The notes under the pieces: model-generated
What the model was told of the DNA's origin: nothing
The model's database searches: none
The model's input: the letters and a program-made list of their open reading frames with translations, nothing else
Origin: Levilactobacillus wangkuiensis
Lineage (GTDB): Bacteria > Bacillota > Bacilli > Lactobacillales > Lactobacillaceae
Direction: 5' to 3'
Length of the DNA stretch: 64,000 nucleotides
NCBI RefSeq assembly: GCF_016861605.1
Contig: NZ_BOLM01000002.1
Span: 207,548-271,547, forward strand
Translations under genes and position numbers: made by a program
Shown here: positions 45,170 to 53,241 of the stretch, one piece after another
How positions within the stretch are numbered: position 1 is the stretch's first letter
Layout: each line of letters opens with the position of its first letter

Positions 45170-46138
45170 TTAAGGTTCTTTGATTTGACTAGTTTGTAGA
45201 CCAATGGCTTTCGTGTTGGCCTTGTTGACGTACAGGTGCAGCTTCTTCGCGGTTTGAACGGCCATGTTCTGTGGCTTTTGGTTCTTTTCCAAAACGTTGT
45301 AGGCCATCTTCCCGGTCTGCTTCCCTAAGTCGTAGTAGTTCAGACCGTAAGTCGCGGTCCCGCCATCTTCGGCCATTTCAATCGAGCCGGTGACAACGGG
45401 TAGCTTGGCCGCCTTGGCCTTGGCCCCGATGGTCTTCATGGCGCTGGCCATCAGGTTGTCGGTTGGTAAGTACAGACCGGAAATCTTGCCGGTCAGCCCT
45501 GCCAGGACGCTGGAAACGTCGTTGGTGCTGGTGGCACTGACGATCTTTAATTTTAAATTGTGCTTTTTGGCGTAGGCCTTAGCCAGTTTGACCTGGAGCA
45601 CGGAGTTTTCTTCGGATGAGTTGTACATGATGCCGAGCGGTTGATTGCCCTTGGTCATGCTAGCCAACAATTTCAGCTGGAGGCCAACCGGCGTCAAATC
45701 GCTGGTCCCACTAACGTTGGTCTGGGGCTTGCTGTCGGATTTGACCAACCCAGCGGCTTTCAAATCGGTCACGGCGGTCACCAACGTTGGCATGGTCGTG
45801 GTCTTCTTGGCCAATGCCTGAGCGGCTGGTGTTGCGATACCCAGCAACAAATCATTCTTTTGTTGAACCAATTGTTGGCTCATGGTGTTCAGGTTAGATT
45901 GATCACCCTGCGCGTTTAAGTAGTGGTAGGTCACCTTGGTTGATTTGCCGTGGGCTTTGAGTTCTGCCTTCAGACCGGCCTTGAAGCCTTGCCGCGCCTC
46001 ATCCAGCGAACCATGTTGCACGACCTGTAAAATTCCGACGTTCAAGCTGCTCTTGTCGGCGCTGGACTTGCTGGTGCACCCGGCTAAGACGAGACCCAAT
46101 CCCATTAAGGCTAAACCGCTAACTAATAATTTCTTCAT
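45170..46138 (-). CDS. TrpX-type ABC substrate-binding lipoprotein (operon 1)
   Basis: 322 residues: signal peptide with lipobox LVLAGC (Cys21), then the ABC_sub_bind type 1 periplasmic-binding fold (VGILQVVQHGSLDEARQGF, GIATPAAQALA, YVPTDNLMASAM). Start at 46138 set by GGAGG. First gene of an operon of three. The paralogue at 49270 has the same fold but a membrane anchor instead of a lipobox. Confidence 0.9.
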   Translation of the reverse strand: MKKLLVSGLALMGLGLVLAGCTSKSSADKSSLNVGILQVVQHGSLDEARQGFKAGLKAELKAHGKSTKVTYHYLNAQGDQSNLNTMSQQLVQQKNDLLLGIATPAAQALAKKTTTMPTLVTAVTDLKAAGLVKSDSKPQTNVSGTSDLTPVGLQLKLLASMTKGNQPLGIMYNSSEENSVLQVKLAKAYAKKHNLKLKIVSATSTNDVSSVLAGLTGKISGLYLPTDNLMASAMKTIGAKAKAAKLPVVTGSIEMAEDGGTATYGLNYYDLGKQTGKMAYNVLEKNQKPQNMAVQTAKKLHLYVNKANTKAIGLQTSQIKEP

Positions 46139-46198
46139 AATCAATTCCTCCAAGGTATGATGGTGCTTTTATTTTCGGGCCGGTAGAACTGTCACCGG

Positions 46199-46279
46199 TC
46201 AACGATTGACTGGTCCTTTAATTGGTAAATTTAACCAATCTTCCAGCGAGATGACACGTCCTGCGTCCAAGGTTGTCAC
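46199..46279 (-). CDS. Possible 26-codon leader ORF before operon 1
   Basis: GTG-started frame encoding VTTLDAGRVISLEDWLNL then PIKGPVNR, with one Trp codon, located between the upstream terminator hairpin and the binding-protein gene. Its ribosome binding site is poor (GGAGG about 20 nt away). It could be a regulatory leader or chance. Confidence 0.3.
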   Translation of the reverse strand: MTTLDAGRVISLEDWLNLPIKGPVNR

Positions 46280-46302
46280 CGTTTCTCGGAAAAAGGCCTC
46301 CG

Positions 46303-46349
46303 GGAAAACAAAAAACACCAGATAGATTCTGAGTAGAATCTACCTGGTG
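46303..46349 (-). terminator. Leader terminator upstream of operon 1
   Basis: Minus strand: 15-bp stem ACCAGGTAGATTCT/AGAATCTATCTGGT followed by TTTTTTG, about 170 nt before the first gene. Its 5' strand could alternatively pair with the ATCTATCTGG at 46373-46382, around the palindrome ATATCGGGCCCGATAT (46350-46365). Confidence 0.75.
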
Positions 46350-46372
46350 ATATCGGGCCCGATATATTTTCT

Positions 46373-46401
46373 CCAGATAGATTATACCCGTATCTATCTG
46401 G
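46373..46401 (-). promoter_or_regulatory. Promoter embedded in a CCAGATAGAT inverted repeat
   Basis: CCAGATAGAT and ATCTATCTGG, 9 nt apart, enclose a minus-strand -10 box TATAAT (46386-46381). The same half-site recurs in the terminator hairpin 25-55 nt downstream. Confidence 0.6.
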
Positions 46402-46438
46402 CGCTAAGTTCATGCTGAAAAACTTTAGCTATTCGATA

Positions 46439-46492
46439 GATACAAACGCAATTGAGCGGCGCGTTCGTATCCAACGAGGTGAATACAAACGC
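46439..46492. promoter_or_regulatory. Three phased GATACAAACGC-like sites
   Basis: GATACAAACGC (46439-46449), the inverted GCGTTCGTATCC (46461-46472) and GAATACAAACGC (46481-46492), spaced 20-22 bp, i.e. on one face of the helix, about 50-110 bp upstream of the operon 1 promoter. Looks like an activator or repressor array. Confidence 0.6.
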
Positions 46493-46640
46493 TATCTAAA
46501 GAAAAAGCTAAAGGCAAATTGGTTATTTAAATGAGTTAGGCTATTGAGTTTCATAATGGCAAAATCCCTTTCATTTATCAATTTACTCTCTCAGTAAACC
46601 ATGAAAAAATAAGACTGTCAACCCTAAATTTTAATTTGAT

Positions 46641-46880
46641 TCTCATTTTCGGATTATGTAGTTGTTGCCACCGCCTCCGGGAGACTGCCAATGGACCGGA
46701 ACGCTGTGGGCGGACACCCAGAGCCAAAAGGCGGTCTCTGGGATGCTTTGAACCGCTAGGGAACGCGTTTCAAAGACACCAATTCCCTAAGCGGCCCAAC
46801 CCGCCACTAAGGGAATTCCCACGGCTGAGTCCATTGGCAGTCCCCCTGCGGCTAAACAACGTTCAACCCGAAAATGAGAT
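46641..46880 (-). repeat. CIE copy 30 (class B)
   Basis: Minus-oriented. Outer ends TCTCATTTTCGG and CCGAAAATGAGA are perfect complements, giving a clear view of the full element. P3 is AATTCCCTTAGTGGCGG/CCGCTTAGGGAATT. Confidence 0.88.
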
Positions 46881-47063
46881 TTCTGACAATTACTAAGTTG
46901 GTGAGCTGATCATTCTGTGAGTGTGTGGAACAGGTCTTACTGGTCAAACTTGTCCAATCTGTAATTGAAATAGGACGACTCTCTCTATAACATTGACGGC
47001 CAGAATGAAACTGACCATCAATCACGACACAACGGCAACCACCACAAACGTCACCCGCAACTG

Positions 47064-47333
47064 CGGGCTAAACCAGTGTTAGCCGCAGGGCTGGGAAAAC
47101 TGGGCCAGTCGTGGGAGCGACCAGAGGCGAGCCAAGGTGCCCGGCTGTGTCGATGGTCTTAATAGAGTGATTTTCTCTATTTAGAGCATGGGACAACCTT
47201 TGAGACCGCACTTTGGCTCAAAGTTGAGGTGGAAGCCCGCCCCTCAGGCTGGAACCGGCCCCACAGCAGGGCGCCTTGAGCTCGTCGCCGGGAACGGACG
47301 CGACACGGCCCAGTTTTCACCAGCCCGGAGGCG
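47064..47333 (+). repeat. CIE copy 31 (class A)
   Basis: Complete. P3 is CTTAATAGAG/CTCTATTTAG as in copy 26. Ends 13 nt from the degV stop. Confidence 0.9.
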
Positions 47334-47346
47334 ACTGGTTTCCGCC

Positions 47347-48249
47347 CTAAAGTTCGCTGACGTTTGGGTCGGGGGTGAGGAGGCTGCGGTAGTCCTGGCA
47401 CCAAGCCAGTCCCATCGCCCCATCCCCAACATGCACCCCAAAGCTAGGCCCAATCAAGGCCACATCAAATTTAACCGTCGGGAACCGCTTCTGCGCACCG
47501 GCGAGCCAGCGTTGCGTGGCTTCCGGTTGGTCGGCGTTTAAGACCGTCGCCTTAACCGGGTCGGCCCCTGCCAAGTCAGCGGCCAGGTCGTCCAGGAAAT
47601 CCGCCATGGCGCCCTTCAACCGCAAGGCACTCCCTGCCACCCGCATTTTACCGGATGGATCAAAGATCAAGATGGGTTTGCCCGCCAACAAGGGCGTACT
47701 GCCGGGGCTGTGGCTGGGATTGACTTCCCCCGTGCGCAACAACGGCTTGATGGAGTCCACCACAAACACGCTGTGCGCGGTTGCCCGCAACTTGGTGAGC
47801 TGGGCGAAGACTTCCTTAACCGAATACCCCTTCGCGACCAATTCAGCGGCCAGGCGCACCTGGTCCCCCATCGTCGTGAGGATGCCGCGGGAGTCCCACG
47901 GCCAAACGTGGACGCTGGTAATATTTTCAACGTAAGCGGCTAACGTGTTCACCAACCCGGAAATCCCGAGTGAAGGTCCAATCACGATGACGTCGGTCAC
48001 ACCCGTTTTCGCCAAGGCATCACAGGTTGCCTTCACGGTCTTCATGGAAACCTGCGGCGCGGTCGGCACCATTTTTTTCGATTTGGCCAGCCGCATCAAG
48101 CGGTAGTAATCGGCCGTGCTCAGGTCTTGATACTCATGGTACTGCCGGTTGCCAAACATAATTGGCGCGGCCAAGAGCGTCACCTGGCGCTCCGCCGCCT
48201 CGTCAAAGTCCATGCCGGCAGACGTATCCGTTAGAACTGCAATTTTCAT
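47347..48249 (-). CDS. DegV-family fatty-acid-binding protein
   Basis: 300 residues starting MKIAVLTDTSAGM, with the EDD/DegV two-domain pattern: VIGPSLGISGLVNT (phospho-fatty-acid-binding loop) and KPILIFDPSGKMRV. Family members (FakB type) present fatty acids to the kinase FakA for phosphorylation and phospholipid synthesis. No fatty acid kinase gene is in the window. Start fixed by AAGGAGG; the open frame extends upstream without a site. Monocistronic. Confidence 0.9.
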   Translation of the reverse strand: MKIAVLTDTSAGMDFDEAAERQVTLLAAPIMFGNRQYHEYQDLSTADYYRLMRLAKSKKMVPTAPQVSMKTVKATCDALAKTGVTDVIVIGPSLGISGLVNTLAAYVENITSVHVWPWDSRGILTTMGDQVRLAAELVAKGYSVKEVFAQLTKLRATAHSVFVVDSIKPLLRTGEVNPSHSPGSTPLLAGKPILIFDPSGKMRVAGSALRLKGAMADFLDDLAADLAGADPVKATVLNADQPEATQRWLAGAQKRFPTVKFDVALIGPSFGVHVGDGAMGLAWCQDYRSLLTPDPNVSEL

Positions 48250-48484
48250 TGATGCAGCCTCCTTGTGTCGTTTCATTCGGGGGTATGCATCCCCCGCAAC
48301 TGTTATCGTCCAGTATACCAAAAATCAGCGTCACCCAACGCCAAAGTTTGTGATTTCCTGGCGACGATTCTTCTCTTTGTCTCTTACACACCCTTCCATA
48401 CGCTGAACAACTAATGACCGTATCTAACTCCCACAGTTTCTCACCAGAAAAAGGTGCGACAACTCACACAACCCACACGGACAA

Positions 48485-48635
48485 CCTCAGTGACCAGAGG
48501 CGAATCAAGTTTCCCGGCTGTGTCGATGTTCTAAGCTGAGCGGGCTGTTCTCAGCTTAGAACATGGGGCGCGAGGTGGCAGCTCCCCCCACAGCAGGGAT
48601 ACTTGAATTTGCCACCGGAAATGTAGACAACACAC
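48485..48635 (+). repeat. CIE copy 32 (class A, P4 and most of P5 deleted)
   Basis: P3 hairpin GTTCTAAGCTGAG/CTCAGCTTAGAAC and the P2 strands are present, but the P4 hairpin is missing. Confidence 0.8.
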
Positions 48636-48680
48636 TTAATCGTCTTACACCCCCACCAACGACCACACGATGACTAAAAT

Positions 48681-48912
48681 TAAATTGCTGCTCCGTGTCA
48701 GTGACCAGAGGTGGAGCAAGATGCCCAGCTGTGTCGGTGTTCTTAACTGAGTGATTTTCTCAGTTTAGAACACGGGTCGACCTTGGAAACTCGCGAAATG
48801 CAGCGAGGTTTCAAGGCGAGGTGGCAGACCGCCCCTCAGGCTGGCACCGGACCCCATAGCAGGGCATCTTGCAGCCACCGCCGGGAACGGCCACCACGGC
48901 AAATTTGATTTT
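48681..48912 (+). repeat. CIE copy 33 (class A)
   Basis: P3 GTTCTTAACTGAG/CTCAGTTTAGAAC; P4 CTTGGAAACTCGC/GCGAGGTTTCAAG. It ends about 45 nt before the promoter of the Trp-type leader. Confidence 0.85.
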
Positions 48913-48957
48913 TGGCCTGTTGGTCCAAACCAATTTGCTAAAAAATGAAAATTAAGG

Positions 48958-48986
48958 TTGACGCCTTTTAAGCGTTGCCGTAAACT
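48958..48986 (+). promoter_or_regulatory. Promoter of TrpXYZ-type operon 2
   Basis: TTGACG, exactly 17 nt, TAAACT. Start of transcription expected near 48993, about 30 nt before the leader peptide. Confidence 0.7.
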
Positions 48987-49021
48987 AAAATTATTCAAAC
49001 AACGGAAAGAAGGAAAAGTTA

Positions 49022-49069
49022 ATGCAAATGTCTAACACAAAACTTAATGGACGTTGGCAAAGCCGGTAA
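49022..49069 (+). CDS. Tryptophan-containing 15-residue leader peptide
   Basis: MQMSNTKLNGRWQSR, preceded by an AAAGAAGGA ribosome binding site. Its single Trp codon (49055-49057) lies 3 nt before AGCCGG, arm 1 of the downstream fold, and the stop follows arm 1 directly. This is the geometry of a ribosome-mediated attenuator. No other function is likely for so short a peptide. Confidence 0.65.
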   Translation: MQMSNTKLNGRWQSR

Positions 49070-49193
49070 TCAAGTCGTCATCAGTGTTGATGCGACTTGA
49101 GCTCCCAGAGCGATTCTCGCATCTGCGCCGGCTAACTTTTCTATGCAAAAGCCCGCACGGATGTATCATTCCGGTTTTGCGGGCCTTTTTATT
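49061..49193 (+). promoter_or_regulatory. Four-arm transcription attenuator of operon 2
   Basis: Arm 1 AGCCGG (49061-49066) pairs with arm 2 CCGGCT (49128-49133) around a strong CAAGTCG/CGACTTG hairpin. Arm 2, as TGCG-CC-GGCT (49124-49133), can instead pair with arm 3 AGCCCGCA (49150-49157). Arm 3 with arm 4 TGCGGGC (49178-49184) forms the terminator, followed by CTTTTTA. Stalling at the Trp codon would mask arm 1, free arm 2 and favour 2:3, i.e. read-through. Inferred by eye. Confidence 0.6.
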
Positions 49194-49196
49194 TGG

Positions 49197-49224
49197 GCAC
49201 CCAGCCGGTCTGGGTGCTCTTTTT
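49197..49224 (+). terminator. Second tandem terminator before operon 2
   Basis: GCACCCAG/CTGGGTGC hairpin with TTTTT, 4 nt after the attenuator. A TATAAT at 49226-49231 follows directly and might act as an internal promoter. Confidence 0.75.
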
Positions 49225-49269
49225 GTATAATCGACCGTTGCCAACCACCACTAAAGTGAGGTTAATCAA

Positions 49270-50265
49270 ATGAAACGTCTATATGGACTCATTGCCATTT
49301 TACTTATTTTTCTCGGCTTTGCCTTCGTTCAGGAGAGCAAGCCCGAATCAGCTGCTAAAAAGGAAGTCCCCACGGTTGGGATTCTCCAATTACTGTCTCA
49401 CCCGGCGCTCGATGCCATTCACAAAGGGATCATCCACGGGCTCGCCGAGGAAGGCTACACCGTGGGCAAGAACGTCAAGATTGATTTTCAAAATGCCCAA
49501 AATGATCAGAGTAATCTGAAGACCATGAGTGCCCGCTTCGTCAACGAAAAGGCGGCCGCCATGATTGGGATTGCCACACCATCCGCGCAGGCCTTGGCCA
49601 ACGCCAGCTCGAACATTCCCGTTGTGCTGGGGGCCATCACCGATCCGATGGGCGCCGACCTGGTCAAGAGCAACACGCATCCCGGAAACAACGTGACTGG
49701 GGTGTCCGACCAAGCGCCGCTGAAGGCCCAGCTCAAATTGATTCAACGCATCATGCCTAAGATGAAGACACTGGGGATCATCTACACGTCTTCTGATGAC
49801 TCCGCGACCGCCCAGTATCACCAATTCAAGGCCCTTTGCAAAAAGGAGCACGTCCAACTCAAGGCCTACTCCATCGCCAGCACCAACGATTTGAACCAGG
49901 TCGCCGAACAGATGGTCAGCCAGGTCGACGCCATTTACGTGCCGACCGACAACACGGTGGCCAGTGCCATGCAGACGCTGGTTTCCACGGCCAACGCCAA
50001 GAAGGTCCCCGTTTTCCCAGCCGTCGACACCATGGTCAAGGCTGGCGGGCTCGCCACGTTGAGCATCAACCAGTACAAGCTCGGGGTTGAGACCGGGAAG
50101 ATGACCGCCGCCATTTTAAACGGTAAGAACCCGGCCGACACGCCCATTCATTTCGAGAAAAAGGGTGAAATGACCGTCAACCTGAAACAAGCCAAGAAGC
50201 TGGGCATCACGTTGCCCGCCGACGTCGTTAAAGAAGCCAAAGCACACGGGGAGGTTTTTAAATGA
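49270..50265 (+). CDS. TrpX-type ABC substrate-binding protein, membrane-anchored (operon 2)
   Basis: 331 residues with the ABC_sub_bind fold (VGILQLLSHPALDAIHKG, GIATPSAQALA, YVPTDNTVASAM), clearly paralogous to 45170-46138. Unlike that lipoprotein it has no lipobox cysteine: residues 6-22 (GLIAILLIFLGFAFVQ) form a hydrophobic segment that either anchors it or is cut by signal peptidase I. First structural gene behind the leader attenuator. A GTGAGG ribosome binding site precedes the ATG. It overlaps the permease gene by 4 bp. Confidence 0.9.
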   Translation: MKRLYGLIAILLIFLGFAFVQESKPESAAKKEVPTVGILQLLSHPALDAIHKGIIHGLAEEGYTVGKNVKIDFQNAQNDQSNLKTMSARFVNEKAAAMIGIATPSAQALANASSNIPVVLGAITDPMGADLVKSNTHPGNNVTGVSDQAPLKAQLKLIQRIMPKMKTLGIIYTSSDDSATAQYHQFKALCKKEHVQLKAYSIASTNDLNQVAEQMVSQVDAIYVPTDNTVASAMQTLVSTANAKKVPVFPAVDTMVKAGGLATLSINQYKLGVETGKMTAAILNGKNPADTPIHFEKKGEMTVNLKQAKKLGITLPADVVKEAKAHGEVFK

Positions 50266-51161
50266 GTTTAGCAGTTTCCGCAATTGGACAAGGCCTCCTC
50301 TGGGCCGTCCTCGGGGTCGGATTGTTCCTGACCTTTAGAATCTTAGATTTCGCCGATATGACGGTTGAAGGCACGTTCCCACTGGGTGCCGCCACCGCCG
50401 TCGCTGCCATTGCCAACGGGATGAACCCGCTGCTCGCCACGTTACTGGCCTTCGTCATCGGGGCCCTCGCCGGCCTGATCACCGGGCTGCTCTACACCAA
50501 GGGGCACATCCCCATCCTGTTAGCCGGGATTCTGGTCATGACGGCCTGCTACTCCGTTAACCTGCGGATCATGGGCCGGGCCAATGTTTCCCTTCTGGGT
50601 AAATCCACCTTATTTAAGAACCATTTCTTAGCCTCCCTGCCTCAATACTTTGACAGCGTGGTGCTGGGCACCCTGATCATGGTGATCATCACGACCATCG
50701 TCATCTACTTTCTGCAAACGGAGCTGGGTCAAGGGTTCATCGCCACGGGGGATAACCAGACCATGGCCCGCTCACTCGGTATCAACACCGACAACATGAA
50801 AATCATGGGCCTGATGGTCTCCAACGGCCTGATTGCCTTTGGTGGCGCGCTGGTCGCCCAAAACAACGGGTACGCCGACGTCAACATGGGCATCGGCATC
50901 ATCGTCATCGCGCTGGCCTCCATCATCATTGGGGAAGTGGCCTTTGGCGATTTGACCCTGAACCAACGGCTGGTCGCGGTCACGCTCGGCAGTATCCTCT
51001 ACCGCTTCGTCCTGTTGCTGGTCCTCAAGTTGGGCTTCAGCGCCAACGACCTAAACCTGATTTCCGCCATCATCCTGGCACTCTGCATGATGCTGCCGGT
51101 CTTCAAGAACGTGTTGAACTTCAAGCACCTTGTGAAACGGGGGTTAGATACCAATGACTAA
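50262..51161 (+). CDS. TrpY-type ABC transporter permease (operon 2)
   Basis: 299 residues, about eight to ten membrane spans, paralogous to the permease at 44181 (GQGLLWAVLGVGLFLTFRIL, SNGLIAFGGALVAQNNGYAD). ATGA overlap with the binding-protein gene and an 8-bp overlap with the ATPase gene show a tightly coupled operon. Confidence 0.92.
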   Translation: MSLAVSAIGQGLLWAVLGVGLFLTFRILDFADMTVEGTFPLGAATAVAAIANGMNPLLATLLAFVIGALAGLITGLLYTKGHIPILLAGILVMTACYSVNLRIMGRANVSLLGKSTLFKNHFLASLPQYFDSVVLGTLIMVIITTIVIYFLQTELGQGFIATGDNQTMARSLGINTDNMKIMGLMVSNGLIAFGGALVAQNNGYADVNMGIGIIVIALASIIIGEVAFGDLTLNQRLVAVTLGSILYRFVLLLVLKLGFSANDLNLISAIILALCMMLPVFKNVLNFKHLVKRGLDTND

Positions 51162-51924
51162 ACCATTATTGCAATTAAAGGATGTCGTGTTAAAAGTCAA
51201 TCGCAACACGCCCGAAGAAATCACCATTTTAAATAAGCTCAACCTGACTATCAACGCCGGCGATTTCATCACGGTATTGGGTTCCAACGGGGCGGGGAAA
51301 TCCACCCTGTTCAACGCCATCGGGGGCGACCTCAGTATCGACAGCGGTCAGATCCTCCTGAATGGCAAGGACATCGCCCACGAATCCGTGGAAAAACGGA
51401 CCCGCTTCCTGGCCCGCGTTTTCCAAGATCCTAAGCTGGGAACCGCGCCACGGATGACGGTCGCCGAAAATCTGTTGCTGGCCGAACGACGCGGACAACG
51501 ACGGGGCCTGTTACCTCGGGGGCTGAACCACCACATGGCCCACTACAAGGAATTGACGGCCACCATGCACAATGGCCTGGACGACCGGCTGACTACGGCG
51601 ACCGGAAACCTCTCCGGTGGTCAACGCCAAGCGCTTAGTTTCCTGATGGCTACGCTAAAACGCCCGGAAATCTTACTGCTGGACGAACACACGGCGGCCC
51701 TCGATCCCCGGACCGGTCAGGATCTAATGCATTTGACCAATGAACGGGTCTCCCAGGATAAATTGACCTGCTTGATGATCACCCACCACATGGAAGATGC
51801 TCTGACGTATGGTAACCGCCTGATTGTTCTGCACCACGGCAAGGTCACCTACGACGTGGCCGGCGCCGATAAACAAGCCCTGACCAGCGAAAAGCTCTAC
51901 AGCTTCTTCGCCGAGATTGAATAG
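51154..51924 (+). CDS. TrpZ-type ABC transporter ATPase (operon 2)
   Basis: 256 residues: Walker A GSNGAGKST, signature LSGGQRQAL, Walker B ILLLDEHTAALDP. Paralogous to the ATPase at 43481. Completes a second full importer. The presumed substrate, tryptophan or a related compound, is supported here by the Trp codon in the leader peptide. Confidence 0.92.
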   Translation: MTKPLLQLKDVVLKVNRNTPEEITILNKLNLTINAGDFITVLGSNGAGKSTLFNAIGGDLSIDSGQILLNGKDIAHESVEKRTRFLARVFQDPKLGTAPRMTVAENLLLAERRGQRRGLLPRGLNHHMAHYKELTATMHNGLDDRLTTATGNLSGGQRQALSFLMATLKRPEILLLDEHTAALDPRTGQDLMHLTNERVSQDKLTCLMITHHMEDALTYGNRLIVLHHGKVTYDVAGADKQALTSEKLYSFFAEIE

Positions 51925-51939
51925 GAGGTCCCCCTTCTC

Positions 51940-52371
51940 ATGGAAATCGTCATTTCAAATGCACCCTTCAACCGCGCCGCTGCCCTATCGCTGCGGCAGG
52001 CCATCTTCGTCACCGAACGTGGCATTCCCCGCGACATCGAGTTTGACGACCGCGACACGCCGGACCGACTGTACGTGGTCGCCTATCAACGGCCAGAACT
52101 GCCGGTCGGGACCCTGCGGCTAGAACCCCAATCGACCACCGAAATGCGCTTCGGTCGGGTCTGCACCAGTCAGACGTTACGGGGCCAAGGCATCGGTAGC
52201 CAGGTCCTGCAGACCGGTGAGGATTGGGCCAAGGCTCACGGCTTCACCAGTGGCCTGATTGACGGCGAACTCACTGCCAAAAGTTTCTACGAACGCTGCG
52301 GCTATCACGTGGTCGGCGAGCCCTTCGAAGAGGACGGCGCCCCAGTGGTGACGCTGAAGAAGACGCTGTAA
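51940..52371 (+). CDS. GNAT-family N-acetyltransferase (ElaA/YjcF-like)
   Basis: 143 residues: LRQAIFVTERGIPRDIEFDD opening, then GRVCTSQTLRGQGIGSQVL with the acetyl-CoA loop RGQGIG, and the closing FYERCGYHVVGEPFEEDGAP. This matches small GNAT proteins of the ElaA/YjcF group; substrate unknown. AGGAGGT site 11 nt before the ATG. It follows the ATPase gene by 15 nt and is probably the last gene of operon 2; a link to transport is not evident. Confidence 0.88.
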   Translation: MEIVISNAPFNRAAALSLRQAIFVTERGIPRDIEFDDRDTPDRLYVVAYQRPELPVGTLRLEPQSTTEMRFGRVCTSQTLRGQGIGSQVLQTGEDWAKAHGFTSGLIDGELTAKSFYERCGYHVVGEPFEEDGAPVVTLKKTL

Positions 52372-52391
52372 CTTAAACAAAAATTGTATTC

Positions 52392-52430
52392 AAAAAGCCG
52401 TATGACAAAATTCCTGTCATACGGCTTTTT
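52392..52430 (+). terminator. Terminator of operon 2, bidirectional
   Basis: AAAAAGCCGTATGACA/TGTCATACGGCTTTTT perfect hairpin. Also usable by the convergent membrane-protein gene. Confidence 0.93.
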
Positions 52431-52450
52431 CAGTCTCAAATAAAGTCTCG

Positions 52451-52858
52451 TTACTTACGTTGCCACATCGCATCAACCGCAACAATCACCGGTGCCGCAA
52501 TAATCACAAACAACCGCAACACAAAGTCCGTCCCCCAGCTGGTCAGCCAACTCTCTTTGCCACCAGCATTCCCAACGCGGGCTGTCCCAAAGCGCCCGGT
52601 GTTGGCGTAACTGGCCCCATCACGCAAGGCCTCCTCTTCGGCATTGCCCCGCGGCCGCTGAATCTGTGGTCCCTTATCCTTACGAGAAAACCGCTTCATG
52701 ATCCGGTAAGCCCGTGGAAAACAGAACCCGTAACTCAGAACCACATACACGGTCCACCACGAAAAGGTAAGCTGCGGAGCCCCATGCACAACGGGCACAC
52801 TAAATAGGACGACCCAAAAGAGACAGGGAATGATTCCCTTTAAATATGATTTAACCAT
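52451..52858 (-). CDS. Small hypothetical membrane protein
   Basis: 135 residues, not recognised. Hydrophobic segments at about 6-26 and 33-47, a charged hydrophilic middle (KRFSRKDKGPQIQRPRGNAE), and a third span near the C terminus (VLRLFVIIAAPVIVAV). The ATG at 52858 has a GGAG site; an in-frame TTG lies one codon earlier. Monocistronic. Confidence 0.75.
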   Translation of the reverse strand: MVKSYLKGIIPCLFWVVLFSVPVVHGAPQLTFSWWTVYVVLSYGFCFPRAYRIMKRFSRKDKGPQIQRPRGNAEEEALRDGASYANTGRFGTARVGNAGGKESWLTSWGTDFVLRLFVIIAAPVIVAVDAMWQRK

Positions 52859-52930
52859 CAACTATTTCTCCTCTATTTCTATATAGCTTAAAGATACCAC
52901 CGGACTGCCAACCGGACAATCCATGACCGT

Positions 52931-52957
52931 AAAAAGGCCGCCAATAACGGCGACCTT
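52931..52957 (-). terminator. Terminator downstream of the dehydrogenase gene
   Basis: Minus strand: AAGG-CGCC/GGCG-CCTT hairpin followed by TTTTTA. It lies about 575 nt after the gene's stop, with CIE copies 34-35 in between. Confidence 0.7.
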
Positions 52958-53067
52958 GATTTATTATTTTATTAACGTTAAACAGTCATCAGGGTGACCA
53001 ACTAAATAGATAACTACCAAGCCCCCCAGCCGAAAGGGCTCAATCCCCAGTCAACGACCGAAATAGG

Positions 53068-53168
53068 GCTAAACCCGCGTCAGCCGCAGGGCTGGGAAAA
53101 CTGGGCCGGTCGTGGAAGTGACCAGAGGCAAGCCAAAGTGACCAGTTGTGTCGGTGTCAGTAGCTTAA
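53068..53168 (+). repeat. CIE copy 34 (class A, truncated)
   Basis: Left arm and P2 5' strand through TTGTGTCGGTG, then stops. Shares the flank CCCAGTCAACGACC with copy 35, offset about 176 bp. Confidence 0.8.
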
Positions 53169-53241
53169 AACCACTACACATCAATCCCATTCAACGCCCC
53201 CCGACCACACAGGACTCAATTCCCAGTCAACGACCAAAATA

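Noticed and set aside
46339..46383. Certain antiterminator for operon 1
   Set aside because: The pairing exists on paper, but the visible promoter would start transcription inside its 5' arm, so it is reported only as a possibility.
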